DNA from: Kineosporia sp. A_224
GTDB lineage: Bacteria > Actinomycetota > Actinomycetes > Actinomycetales > Kineosporiaceae
Length of the DNA stretch: 64,000 bases
Assembly: GCF_002198655.1 (NCBI RefSeq)
Contig: NZ_MWLN01000202.1
Span: 1-64,000 of the forward strand
Reading direction: 5' to 3'
The position numbers and the translations under genes were made by a program. Below the pieces are notes generated by a model. The model searched no databases. It was not told where the DNA came from and saw nothing but the letters and a program-made list of their open reading frames with translations. Positions 44,260 to 56,007 of the stretch are shown one piece after another (the stretch's first letter is position 1; the number at the start of each line of letters is the position of its first letter).

Positions 44260-45009
44260 GTGGCAGCGAACAGCGCGGACCTGCACGGCCGCACGCACCG
44301 GCTCGAGCTCGGCGACCAGACCCTGCGCGCGTGGGACGCCGTCGTCCTCGTGAGCGACCCGGAGACCGGCGTCGTCCTCGACCGGTCGGCGTTCTACCCG
44401 GGCGGCGGCGGGCAGCCGCCCGACCACGGCGTGCTGCTGTGGGGCGGCGTCCAGACCCGCATCGTCGGCGTCCGCAAGGGCGACGACCTCGCCCTGCTCC
44501 CGGCGGACGGCGACCCGCTGCCGCCGGTCGGCACCGCCGTCCGCGGCGCCGTCGAGGACGACCGCCGGACGGCGCTCATGCGCACCCACTCCGGCCTGCA
44601 TCTGCTCTCCGGCGTCGTGTTCCGCGACTTCGGCGCGCTCGTGACCGGCGGGAACATGGAACCCCTCGAGGCCCGGATGGACTTCAACCTGCCCGAGGTG
44701 CCCGAGGGCTTCCGGGACGCGGTCGCCGCGGCGTGCGCGGCCGAGGTCGGTGCCGACCGCGCGATCACGACGACGACGCTCCCCCGCGACGTCGCGTTCT
44801 CGACCTACCCGGACCTCATCCGTACGGCGACGAACCTGCTGCCCGACGACCTCGAGATCGTCCGCGTCGTCGACATCGCCGGGCTCGACACCCAGGCGGA
44901 CGCCGGCACGCACGTCGCCTCGACGCGACAGATCGGCGGCCTCGAGATCGTCAAGATCGAGAACAAGGGCAAGGGGTTCCGCCGGCTGCGGGTGCGCATC
45001 GTCGACTGA
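44260..45009 (+). CDS. alaX: Alanyl-tRNA editing protein AlaX-like
   Basis: A 249-aa stand-alone editing domain that removes wrongly attached Ser or Gly from tRNA-Ala. The N-terminal part has FYPGGGGQPPDHG; the editing core has THSGLHLLSG, giving the first two His ligands, and DAGTHVAST. In most AlaX proteins a Cys stands two or three residues before GTH; here the stretch is TQADAGTH, so one expected zinc ligand is replaced, probably by Asp. The GTG start at 44260 is 7 nt after a TACGCT -10-like element, so the mRNA may be leaderless. It is divergent from mpg. Confidence 0.9.
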   Translation: MAANSADLHGRTHRLELGDQTLRAWDAVVLVSDPETGVVLDRSAFYPGGGGQPPDHGVLLWGGVQTRIVGVRKGDDLALLPADGDPLPPVGTAVRGAVEDDRRTALMRTHSGLHLLSGVVFRDFGALVTGGNMEPLEARMDFNLPEVPEGFRDAVAAACAAEVGADRAITTTTLPRDVAFSTYPDLIRTATNLLPDDLEIVRVVDIAGLDTQADAGTHVASTRQIGGLEIVKIENKGKGFRRLRVRIVD

Positions 45010-45081
45010 CGATGCTCGCGCCCGGTACCGGAACCCGGCGCCGGAGCGGCCAGGAACGGTACCGACCGCGGGCACGAGCGG

Positions 45082-48151
<3,070 letters not shown>

Positions 48152-49408
48152 TCACAGGGCCGCGGCAGCGGCGTCGAGGGCGGCGGGCAGGGCGGCGACG
48201 AACGTGTCGGCCTGCTCCGCGGTGAGGATGAGGGGCGGGGCGAGGCGCAGCGCGTCCGGGCCGACGGCGTTGACGACGAGACCGGCCTGCAGCAACGCGT
48301 TCGCGGTCGCGGCGGCGACCGGTGCGCCGAGCTGGACGGCGACGAGCAGGCCCTCGCCGCGGGTGCCGGTGACGAGCGGGTGCCCCAGCCCCTCGACGCC
48401 GGAACGGATCCGGGCGCCGACGGTGCGGGCGTTCTCGAGCAGGCCGTCGCGCTCGACGACGTGCAGGGTCGCGAGCGCGGCCGCCGCGGCGACCGGGTTG
48501 CCGCCGAACGTCGTCCCGTGCTGGCCGGGGCCGAGCAGGCTGCCCGCGCGCTGGCCCAGGCCGACGACGGCGCCGACCGGGATGCCGCTGCCGAGGCCCT
48601 TGGCGAGGGTGACGACGTCCGGAACGACGACCGGCCCGGTGCCGGCGACGTCCGCGCCGAGGTGCGGGTGCTGGTGGGCGAACCAGCGCCCGGTGCGGCC
48701 GACCCCGGTCTGCACCTCGTCGAGGACGAGCAGGGCGCCGGCCGCCGACGTGATCTCCCGGGCCGCCGCGAGGTAGCCCGCCGGTGCGGGCCGGACGCCG
48801 GCCTCGCCCTGGACGGGCTCGAGGACGACGGCCGCCGTCCCCGGACCCACCGCAGCACCGAGCGCGGCGACGTCCCCGAACGGCACGTGGACGACGTCCC
48901 CGGGCAGCGGCTCGAACGGCTCGCGGTACGCGGGCTTGTGGGTCAGCGCGAGGGCGCCCATGGTGCGGCCGTGGAACGCGCCCTCGGCGGCGACCATGCC
49001 GCTGCGGCCGGTGCGGCGTGCGAGCTTGAACGCGCCCTCGTTGGCCTCGGTGCCGGAGTTCGTGAAGAACACCCGCGAACCGGCGGGCGCGTCGAGCAGC
49101 TCGAGGATCCGCTCGGCGAGGGCCACCTGCGGGGCCGTCGCGAAGAAGTTCGAGACGTGCCCGAGCGTGGCCAGCTGGGCGGTGACCGCGGACGTGAGGA
49201 ACGGGTGCGCGTGACCGAGGACGTTGACGGCGATGCCGCCGAGCAGGTCGAGGTAGCGGGTGCCGTCGGCGTCCCAGACGTAGCAGCCCTCGCCACGGAC
49301 GAGGACGCGCTGGGGCGTGCCGAAGGTGTTCATGACCGCCGAGGAGTACCGGCGCGTCCAGGCCTCGCCGCTGAGGCCGGCGGCGGACTGCTGCAGGTCG
49401 GCGGTCAT
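48152..49408 (-). CDS. argD: Acetylornithine aminotransferase
   Basis: A 418-aa PLP enzyme converting N-acetylglutamate semialdehyde to N-acetylornithine. The PLP lysine is in [14 protein letters not shown], and [15 protein letters not shown] and [12 protein letters not shown] are class III aminotransferase motifs. It starts at ATG 49408 with an ATGA overlap on argB. Confidence 0.96.
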   Translation of the reverse strand: MTADLQQSAAGLSGEAWTRRYSSAVMNTFGTPQRVLVRGEGCYVWDADGTRYLDLLGGIAVNVLGHAHPFLTSAVTAQLATLGHVSNFFATAPQVALAERILELLDAPAGSRVFFTNSGTEANEGAFKLARRTGRSGMVAAEGAFHGRTMGALALTHKPAYREPFEPLPGDVVHVPFGDVAALGAAVGPGTAAVVLEPVQGEAGVRPAPAGYLAAAREITSAAGALLVLDEVQTGVGRTGRWFAHQHPHLGADVAGTGPVVVPDVVTLAKGLGSGIPVGAVVGLGQRAGSLLGPGQHGTTFGGNPVAAAAALATLHVVERDGLLENARTVGARIRSGVEGLGHPLVTGTRGEGLLVAVQLGAPVAAATANALLQAGLVVNAVGPDALRLAPPLILTAEQADTFVAALPAALDAAAAAL

Positions 49409-50394
49409 GCGGTGGCTCCTGGGAGATCGGGGCTGTGCAGATCGGGCGGCAGATCGGGCGGCAGATCGGACCGGGGGTCGGGCAGCACCATCGTGCCGAC
49501 GCCCTCGGGCGTGAAGACCTCGAGCAGGACGCTGTGCGGCACGCGGCCGTCGATGACCGTCGCCTCCGGGACGCCGCCCTGCACGGCGCGCAGGCAGGCC
49601 TCCATCTTCGGGACCATCCCGGACTCCAGGGACGGCAGCAGCTTCTCCAGCTCGGTGGTCGTGATGCTCGACAGGAGCGAGGAGCGGTCCGGCCAGTCGG
49701 CGTAGACACCCTCGACGTCGGTGAGGACGACGAGCTTCACCGCGCGCAGCGCCACCGCGAGGGCCGCGGCGGCGGTGTCCGCGTTGACGTTGAGCACCTG
49801 GCCGTCGTCGTCCGGCGCGACCGTCGAGACGACGGGGACGCGGCCGGCCTCGATGAGGTCGAGCACCGCGGCCGGGTCGACCTCGACGACGTCCCCGACG
49901 AGACCGACGTCGACGACCTCGCCGTCGACGACCGCCCCGCGGCGCTCGGCGCGGAACAGCCCGGCGTCCTCGCCCGACAGCCCGACGCCCCGACCGCCGT
50001 TCGCGTTGACGAGGCCGACGAGCTCGCGGCCGACCTGCCCGACGAGCACCATCCGGACGACGTCCATCGCCTCGGGCGTCGTGACCCGCAGCCCGCCGCG
50101 GAACTCGCTCGCGATCCCGAGCCGGCCGAGCATCGACGAGATCTGCGGCCCGCCGCCGTGGACGACGACCGGCTTGAGGCCGACGGACCGCAGGAAGACC
50201 ATGTCTTGCGCGAAGGCGTGCTTCAGGGTGTCGTCGACCATGGCGTTGCCGCCGTACTTGACGACGACGATCTCGCCCGCGAACCGCTGCAGCCAGGGCA
50301 GCGCCTCGACGAGGACCTGCGCCTTGGCGCCCGGCGGCAGGGCCGCGACGGCGGCGGTGTGGTCGGCGGTGTTGTCGGTGGCCCGGTCGGTCAT
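49405..50394 (-). CDS. argB: Acetylglutamate kinase
   Basis: A 329-aa enzyme phosphorylating N-acetylglutamate; in arginine producers it is the feedback-controlled step. [16 protein letters not shown] and [17 protein letters not shown] are typical. The C-terminus has an extra Pro/Asp-rich tail (about 25 residues) encoded by short imperfect GGCAGATCGG repeats, beyond the normal family end. ATGA overlaps couple it to argJ and argD. Confidence 0.96.
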   Translation of the reverse strand: MTDRATDNTADHTAAVAALPPGAKAQVLVEALPWLQRFAGEIVVVKYGGNAMVDDTLKHAFAQDMVFLRSVGLKPVVVHGGGPQISSMLGRLGIASEFRGGLRVTTPEAMDVVRMVLVGQVGRELVGLVNANGGRGVGLSGEDAGLFRAERRGAVVDGEVVDVGLVGDVVEVDPAAVLDLIEAGRVPVVSTVAPDDDGQVLNVNADTAAAALAVALRAVKLVVLTDVEGVYADWPDRSSLLSSITTTELEKLLPSLESGMVPKMEACLRAVQGGVPEATVIDGRVPHSVLLEVFTPEGVGTMVLPDPRSDLPPDLPPDLHSPDLPGATA

Positions 50395-51575
50395 GTCGAG
50401 TAGGCGCTGTTCTCGTGGACGTAGTCGTGGGTGAGGTCGTTCGTCCAGACCGTCGCCTCGGCGGCACCGGCGTGGAGGTCGACGACGACGTGCACCTCAC
50501 GGGCCGCCGCCATGTCGACCTTCGTGCGGTCCTCGCCGACGCCGCAGGCCCGGCAGACCTGGACGCCGTTGATGCTCACGTCGAGGGCGAGCGGGTCGAA
50601 CTGCGCGGACGTCGTCCCGACCGCGGAGAGCACCCGGCCCCAGTTCGGGTCGTTGCCGAACACCGCGGCCTTGAAGAGGTTGCTGCGGGTCACGGCGCGC
50701 GCGACCTCGACGGCCTCGCCCTCGGTGGCCGCGTTGACGACCCGGACGGCGATGTCGTGGCTCGCGCCCTCGGCGTCCCCGACGAGCATCCGGGCGAGCG
50801 CGGCGCAGGCCTCCTCCACGGCGGCCGCGAAGTCCTCGGCGTCCGGGGCGACCCCGGACGCGCCGCTCGACAGCAGCAGCACGGTGTCGTTCGTCGACAT
50901 GCACCCGTCGGAGTCGACGCGGTCGAAGGTGCGGGCGGTCGCGGCGCGCAGGACGGCGTCGAGGGCGTCCGGGTCGGCGACGGCGTCCGTCGTGAGGACG
51001 ACGAGCATCGTCGCCAGCCCGGGGGCGAGCATCCCCGCGCCCTTGGCCATGCCGCCGACGCTCCAGCCGTTTCGGACGACGTGGACCGTCTTCGGGACGG
51101 TGTCGGTGGTCATGATCGCGACCGCTGCGGCCGGGCCACCGGTCACGGACAGCGTCGCCGCGGCCGCGTCGACGCCGGGCAGCAGCCGCTCCATCGGGAG
51201 CCGTTCGCCGATGAGGCCCGTCGAGCAGACGGCGACGTCCCCGGCGGAGACCCCGAGGACCCCGGCGACGTGCTCCGCCGTCCGATGGGTGTCGAGGAAG
51301 CCCTCGCTGCCGGTGCACGCGTTGGCCCCGCCGGAGTTGAGGACGACGGCGTCGACGCGGCCGTCCGCGAGGACCTGCCGGCTCCAGACGACCGGGGCGG
51401 CCTGCACCCGGTTGCTCGTGAAGACACCGGCCGCGGCGCGGGCCGGGCCGTCGTTGACGACGAGCGCGAGGTCCGGGCGGCCGCTCGCCTTGAGCCCCGC
51501 CGTGACCCCGGCCGCCCGGAAGCCCGCCGGGCCGGTCACCCCCGCTGGGGTGCCGGCTGCTGCCGACGCGCTCAC
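50391..51575 (-). CDS. argJ: Bifunctional ornithine acetyltransferase/N-acetylglutamate synthase
   Basis: A 394-aa enzyme that recycles the acetyl group from acetylornithine to glutamate. It is made as a precursor cleaved before the conserved Thr; the segment [21 protein letters not shown] holds the KGxGM-ATML cleavage site. The C-terminus (NSAYST) is typical. It starts at GTG 51575, overlapping the upstream ACT-protein stop by 4 bp. Confidence 0.96.
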   Translation of the reverse strand: MSASAAAGTPAGVTGPAGFRAAGVTAGLKASGRPDLALVVNDGPARAAAGVFTSNRVQAAPVVWSRQVLADGRVDAVVLNSGGANACTGSEGFLDTHRTAEHVAGVLGVSAGDVAVCSTGLIGERLPMERLLPGVDAAAATLSVTGGPAAAVAIMTTDTVPKTVHVVRNGWSVGGMAKGAGMLAPGLATMLVVLTTDAVADPDALDAVLRAATARTFDRVDSDGCMSTNDTVLLLSSGASGVAPDAEDFAAAVEEACAALARMLVGDAEGASHDIAVRVVNAATEGEAVEVARAVTRSNLFKAAVFGNDPNWGRVLSAVGTTSAQFDPLALDVSINGVQVCRACGVGEDRTKVDMAAAREVHVVVDLHAGAAEATVWTNDLTHDYVHENSAYST

Positions 51576-52045
51576 GACAGCTCCGCGGCCTCGTCGCCGG
51601 GGACGACGACCGCAGGGACCCGCTCGGGGTGGCTCGAGTCGCCGGGGGCACCGGGGTGGTTGGAGCGGTCCTCGACGTCGTGCCCGGCCGCGTGCCAGAC
51701 CGACGCCGCCGCCGCGGCCTTCGCCGCGGGCAGGAGCACCCAGTCGGTGTCGAACGTCGACACGGTGAGGACCGGGATCCCCGCGTCGGCGAGCGGCTTG
51801 AGCAGGGCGACGAGGATGCCGACCTGGCTGAACTCGAGCACCTCGTCGACGGTGACGGCGACGAGCGGACCCTCGACCGGGCCCGGGACGTCGTCCGGCA
51901 CGCACGAGGTCGCGCAGACGACGGACGTCTCGTCCGCGGTTCGGGTGATGCTCACGAGCGGCGGCCCGACGGCCCAGTCGGGGTGGGGCGCGCCCGCCGG
52001 GAGGCGGACGACAGCAACAGCCTGGGGGTTGACGACGAGACGCAC
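51572..52045 (-). CDS. ACT-domain (CASTOR/ACT_7-like) protein within the arg operon
   Basis: About 157 aa. The sequence contains an ACT-like core (SITRTADETSVVCATSCVP, EGPLVAVTVDEVLEFSQVGILVALLKPLADAGIPVLTVSTFDTDWVLLP); the wording resembles ACT_7 proteins, the family that includes the CASTOR arginine sensors of animals. It has no catalytic domain, so a ligand-sensing role is likely, with an amino acid as ligand (inference). The start was set at GTG 52045, which has GGAGGAG 5 nt upstream; an ATG at 52234 overlapping argC would add 63 low-complexity residues. It ends with a GTGA overlap on argJ. It is not part of the standard arg pathway. The C-terminal tail is polar. Confidence 0.8.
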   Translation of the reverse strand: MRLVVNPQAVAVVRLPAGAPHPDWAVGPPLVSITRTADETSVVCATSCVPDDVPGPVEGPLVAVTVDEVLEFSQVGILVALLKPLADAGIPVLTVSTFDTDWVLLPAAKAAAAASVWHAAGHDVEDRSNHPGAPGDSSHPERVPAVVVPGDEAAELS

Positions 52046-52108
52046 TCGATCTCCTCCGAGCACCGTGGCCGCAGGACGAGGGTGGCCCGTCGGCGCGGCG
52101 TTGTCGAG

Positions 52109-52127
52109 GGACGTCGGTCCGACGTCC
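52109..52127. promoter_or_regulatory. 19-bp palindrome between argC and the ACT gene
   Basis: GGACGTCGG-T-CCGACGTCC, two perfect 9-bp arms around one base. It lies 60-80 bp before the ACT gene GTG start. It could be an internal operator or a folded mRNA element controlling the genes after argC. Confidence 0.45.
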
Positions 52128-52230
52128 CCGGCCGGGACTTGCGTTGCAGGGCCTCGCACGTCGTCGCGCGAGGTCGTGCGGGGTGCCGCCGCCGGACGGG
52201 CCGCGCCGGGAGGCAGTCCAGTGAGGGTAC

Positions 52231-53280
52231 TCATGGTGCGAGCCCGCTGACCGGCAGCCCCCTGGCCTCGGCCAGGTCGAGGGCGAGGTTCGCGGACTGG
52301 ATCGCGCCGCCGGCGGTGCCCTTCGTGAGGTTGTCCTCGCAGGCCACGACGACGACCCGGCCCGTCCGGGCGTCGACGGCGACCTGGAGCAGGACCGTGT
52401 TCGCGCCGAGCGTGTCGGCCGTCCGCGGCCAGCGGCCCTCGGGCAGGACGTGGACGAACGGCTCGTCGGCGTACTGCTCGACCCAGGCCGCGCGGACGGC
52501 GGCCGGGTCGGACGGCGCCCCGGCGGCGAGCCGCGCCGTGCAGGTCGCGATGATCCCGCGGGCCATCGGCGCGAGCGTCGGGGTGAAGGAGACCGAGACC
52601 GGGGCACCTGCGGCGAGGCCGAGGTTCTGCTCCATCTCGGGGGTGTGCCTGTGGACGCCGCCGACCCCGTAGGGGCTCATCGACCCCATCACCTCGCTGC
52701 CGAGGAGGTTCGCCTTCACGGCCCGCCCGGCGCCCGAGGTGCCGCTCGCGGCGACGACGACGACGTCCGGCTCGAGGAGCCCGGCGGCGAAGCCGGGCGC
52801 GAGGGCCAGGCTCACCGCCGTCGGGTAGCAGCCGGGGACGGCGACCCGCCGGGCCCCGGCGAGGGTCTCGCGCTGGGTGGAGCCGTCGGCCCGGACCAGC
52901 TCGGGCAGGCCGTAGGGCCAGGTGCCGGCGTGGTCGCTGCCGTAGAACTCCTTCCACGCGAGCGGGTCGGAGAGCCGGTGGTCCGCGCCGCAGTCGACCA
53001 CGACGACGTCCGGCGGGAGCTCGGCGGCGATCGGGCCGCTGGCACCGTGCGGCAGCGCCAGGAAGACGAGGTCGTGACCCGCGAGCTGCTCGGCGTCGGT
53101 CGGCACGAGGACCCGGTCGGCGAGCTGCGGAAGGTGCGGCTGGTGGTCGCCGAGCAGGCTGCCGGCGCTCGACGCAGCGGTGAGGGCACCGATCTCGATG
53201 TCGGGGTGGCCGAGCAGGAGCCGGAGCAGCTCACCGCCTGCGTAGCCGCTCGCCCCTGCTACTGCCGCCCGGATGACCAT
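52231..53280 (-). CDS. argC: N-acetyl-gamma-glutamyl-phosphate reductase
   Basis: A 349-aa NADPH enzyme, third step of arginine synthesis. The nucleotide loop is [15 protein letters not shown], the active-site Cys is in [12 protein letters not shown] and the binding His in [11 protein letters not shown]. It is the first gene of the arg operon. The ATG at 53280 lies about 8 nt after the -10 hexamer and no ribosome site fits, so the mRNA is probably leaderless or nearly so. Confidence 0.97.
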   Translation of the reverse strand: MVIRAAVAGASGYAGGELLRLLLGHPDIEIGALTAASSAGSLLGDHQPHLPQLADRVLVPTDAEQLAGHDLVFLALPHGASGPIAAELPPDVVVVDCGADHRLSDPLAWKEFYGSDHAGTWPYGLPELVRADGSTQRETLAGARRVAVPGCYPTAVSLALAPGFAAGLLEPDVVVVAASGTSGAGRAVKANLLGSEVMGSMSPYGVGGVHRHTPEMEQNLGLAAGAPVSVSFTPTLAPMARGIIATCTARLAAGAPSDPAAVRAAWVEQYADEPFVHVLPEGRWPRTADTLGANTVLLQVAVDARTGRVVVVACEDNLTKGTAGGAIQSANLALDLAEARGLPVSGLAP

Positions 53281-53282
53281 GA

Positions 53283-53316
53283 CGCATGACTATACATCGC
53301 AACGCATGTTCATGCA
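53283..53316 (-). promoter_or_regulatory. ARG-box pair and argC promoter
   Basis: Minus strand: TGCAT-N4-ATGCG (53316-53303) and TGTAT-N4-ATGCG (53296-53283), with centres 20 bp apart, the spacing expected for hexameric ArgR. A TATAGT -10 hexamer (53294-53289) lies inside the second box, so ArgR binding would block transcription. The -35 region is weak. Confidence 0.75.
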
Positions 53317-53363
53317 CGTAGCCGGACCCCGGGCACACTCCGGGACCAGCGTAGCCCGGCCGT

Positions 53364-54923
53364 TCAGGCGTCCCGCAGGACGTACCGGCCGGTCCCGAGC
53401 CGTTTCGCCTCGTACATCGCGAGGTCGGCGCGGTGCAGCAGGTCCCCCGGCCCGGCGAGCCGCGCCGGGTGCGCCGCGACGACACCGCCGACGCTCGCAC
53501 CGACCTGCACCGAGACGGCGGCGCGGTCGTCGGCCCTGCCGTCGAGCCGCACCGGCTCGGCGACGGCGTCGACGACCCGCTGCGCGACGAGGTCCGCGTC
53601 GGCCGCGCGACCGTGGACGACGAGCGCGAACTCGTCGCCGCCGATCCGCGCGACGAGGTCGCCCTCCCGGACGCAGGCACTGAGGCGCCGCGCGACGACC
53701 TCGAGGACCCGGTCCCCCGTCGCGTGCCCGTAGGCGTCGTTGACGGGCTTGAACCCGTCGAGGTCGAGGACGAGGAGCACGAGCCGGTCGTCCTCGCCCG
53801 CGGTGCCGATGGCCGCCTCGAGCACCTCCTCGAAGCGGGCCCGGTTCGCCAGACCGGTCAACGGGTCGTGGAACGCCTGGTGCCGGAGCCTCCCCGCGAG
53901 CCGGTCGCGGTCGCGCAGCGCGCGGTCCAGCTCGACGACCACGACGACCTGGCGGGCGACGACGAGCGCGGTGACGCAGACCGCCCCCACCGCGGCGACC
54001 CACCCGGGCCCGTCGAGCCCCCGGACGGCGAGCGCCTGGACGAGCAGCGCGTTCGAGATCACGACGGCCAGGAACGGCACGAGCGACAGCCGGCGCGGAC
54101 CGGCGCGCCCGTCCCCCGCCCCGGTCCGGACGTGCACGAGCTGGACGGTGGCCGCGGCCGCCAGCAGCCCGTTGGCCACGACGTGCAGGAGGAGCACCGC
54201 GGACAGCAGGTCGCGGGCCACCAGGCCGGGACCGATCACCTGGAGGACGGTCTCGGCCCCCGCTGCGGCGACGAGCAGGAGACCCGCCGGCAGCGAGAAC
54301 GGCCGGACCTGGCCGAGCGCGACCTTGGCGACGGCGAAGGTGGCGACGAGGAAGAGGCCCGGCCCGGTGAGGACGGCGAGCAGGGTGTCCGTCCGGCTCG
54401 AGCCGACGGTGACCCCCATGAGGTACGCGCCACCGGTCGCCGCCACCGCCAGGACGATCCCGAGGTCGAGGCAGAACCGCACCGCAGCCCGCCGCGACCC
54501 CAGCCGCAGCGGTTCGAGGAGGAAGGTGACGATGACGACGCCGGTGCCGGCGAGGACGAGCAGCCCCTGCACCGGGACGCCCACGGCCACGGCGAGCGTC
54601 ACCTCCGGGCGGGTCGCGACGACGACCAGCTGGACGACGTCCCCGGCGAGGAAGGCCAGGCCGGAGACCGCGGCACCGCGCCAGACCCGGCGGGTCGCCG
54701 GCCCGGCGGTCGGCGTCCGGACGACCTGGTACGACCGGACGACGAGGGCGAGGTGGACCGCGGCGAGCAGGACCCAGACGAGGGCCACCCGGGCTCGCAG
54801 CGGGCCGAGACCGGCGAGGACCGCGACGGCCGCGCCGACGGCCACGGCGGCGGCGAGCAGGGCGGGCGGTCCGCCTGCCCGGGGCCGCGCCGCAGCGCGC
54901 AGCGTCGTCGCCGACAGGTTCAC
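53364..54923 (-). CDS. Membrane-bound GGDEF diguanylate cyclase
   Basis: A 519-aa protein. About ten hydrophobic segments fill residues 20-345, forming an integral sensor region of unknown ligand. A C-terminal GGDEF domain (about 355-515) has DPLTGLANRARFEEVL, LDLDGFKPVNDAYGHATGD and the intact motif ARIGGDEFALV. RxxD (REGD) lies five residues before GGDEF, the standard product-inhibition site. So it should make c-di-GMP and be feedback inhibited. The GTG start at 54923 has GAGGAG upstream. It is convergent with nothing and lies just upstream of argC on the same strand. Confidence 0.92.
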   Translation of the reverse strand: MNLSATTLRAAARPRAGGPPALLAAAVAVGAAVAVLAGLGPLRARVALVWVLLAAVHLALVVRSYQVVRTPTAGPATRRVWRGAAVSGLAFLAGDVVQLVVVATRPEVTLAVAVGVPVQGLLVLAGTGVVIVTFLLEPLRLGSRRAAVRFCLDLGIVLAVAATGGAYLMGVTVGSSRTDTLLAVLTGPGLFLVATFAVAKVALGQVRPFSLPAGLLLVAAAGAETVLQVIGPGLVARDLLSAVLLLHVVANGLLAAAATVQLVHVRTGAGDGRAGPRRLSLVPFLAVVISNALLVQALAVRGLDGPGWVAAVGAVCVTALVVARQVVVVVELDRALRDRDRLAGRLRHQAFHDPLTGLANRARFEEVLEAAIGTAGEDDRLVLLVLDLDGFKPVNDAYGHATGDRVLEVVARRLSACVREGDLVARIGGDEFALVVHGRAADADLVAQRVVDAVAEPVRLDGRADDRAAVSVQVGASVGGVVAAHPARLAGPGDLLHRADLAMYEAKRLGTGRYVLRDA

Positions 54924-55020
54924 GGTGCTCCTCGCAGGGCAGCCCGATGACCTGGCCGGCGCGGGGCCACGCGCCGGTCACCCAGGACCCTGGCTGTCCC
55001 GGGACCGGGCAATCTAGCCG
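54924..55020 (-). promoter_or_regulatory. Promoter and double-hairpin leader of the GGDEF gene
   Basis: A TAGATT -10-like hexamer lies at 55016-55011 (minus strand). The following leader of about 80 nt folds as two hairpins: 55006-54976 (GGTC and CCGGGAC segments pairing across a short loop) and 54977-54956 (CCGGCGC stem), before the GAGGAG ribosome site. It could be a cis-regulatory RNA; no known riboswitch class is recognised. Confidence 0.4.
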
Positions 55021-55091
55021 GTATCGTTCACATCCGAGGCATCCGGGCCGGATCGCCGCCTCGTGGTCGGCGGCCGGGGCGTTCCGGGACG

Positions 55092-55919
55092 TCAGCGGCC
55101 GACCGGGTCCCCCGGGCCGTACGCGTGGATGCCGAGCGTGCGCGCGTAGCGGCCGCGACCGTCGTGCGCCGCGGCCGCGAGGGTGCCCGGGGTGTCCAGC
55201 CCGGCCCGCAGGAAGCAGCCGGACCAGGCGTCGAGGTCGCCGCGGGCCGCGGCGGCGACGAGGGCGACGAGGTCGGCGGGCTCCGTCCACTCGGTGCGGT
55301 CGGCGTGCATCGCCATCGCGGCCGTCATGTCGGTGCGGACCGTCCCCGGCGAGATCTCGAAGGCGCGCAGGCCGCGGTCGGCACCCGCGAGGTGCAGGTT
55401 GCCCCCGACGCGCATGAGCCCGGCCTTCGCGGCGCAGTAGGCGGAGTAGATCGCGCGGTCCTCGGCACCGGCCCCCGAGCTGAGGTCGACGACCCGGCCG
55501 CCGCCCCGCGCGAGCATCCCGGGGACGACGGCCCGCACGCAGTGGAAGGGGCCGCGCAGGTCGACCTCGACGACCCGCCACCAGTCGTCCGGGTCGGCCT
55601 CCCACACCGGCACCTCGACCGGGTCGATGACGCCGGCGTTGTTGACGAGCAGGTCCGCGGGGCCGAGCGCCGCCTCGAGCACGGCGACGGCCGCGACCAC
55701 CTCGGGGTACACGGTCACGTCGGCGGCGGCGACCGCGACGGTGCCGCCGGTGGCGCGGATCGCGTCGGCCACCGGGGCGGCGCGCGCGGTGTCCCGGACG
55801 AGCAGCCCGACGGCCAGGCCGTCCGCGGCGAGCCCCTCGGCGACCGCCCGGCCGAGGCCCCGGTTGCCCCCGGTCACGAGGGCGACACGGGCGGGCGGCG
55901 GGACGGTCGGGCTCGTCAT
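55092..55919 (-). CDS. Short-chain dehydrogenase/reductase
   Basis: A 275-aa SDR. The cofactor loop is TGGNRGLGRAV, then NNAGVIDP, the catalytic Ser in DLSSGAGAEDR and the YxxxK motif in YCAAKAG. ISPGTVRTDM follows the active site. The substrate is unknown. It has a standard length and an ATG start. It lies between the GGDEF gene and two CapA-like genes on the same strand, without overlap. Confidence 0.92.
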   Translation of the reverse strand: MTSPTVPPPARVALVTGGNRGLGRAVAEGLAADGLAVGLLVRDTARAAPVADAIRATGGTVAVAAADVTVYPEVVAAVAVLEAALGPADLLVNNAGVIDPVEVPVWEADPDDWWRVVEVDLRGPFHCVRAVVPGMLARGGGRVVDLSSGAGAEDRAIYSAYCAAKAGLMRVGGNLHLAGADRGLRAFEISPGTVRTDMTAAMAMHADRTEWTEPADLVALVAAAARGDLDAWSGCFLRAGLDTPGTLAAAAHDGRGRYARTLGIHAYGPGDPVGR

Positions 55920-56007
55920 GGGACCAGCGTGCCAGGGCGCGCGGGCCGGTGCGCCGCGGTGGCCGGGCGGGTGGGGTGCGCGTCCCGGTCCCGGCGCGGC
56001 GGCGTCC

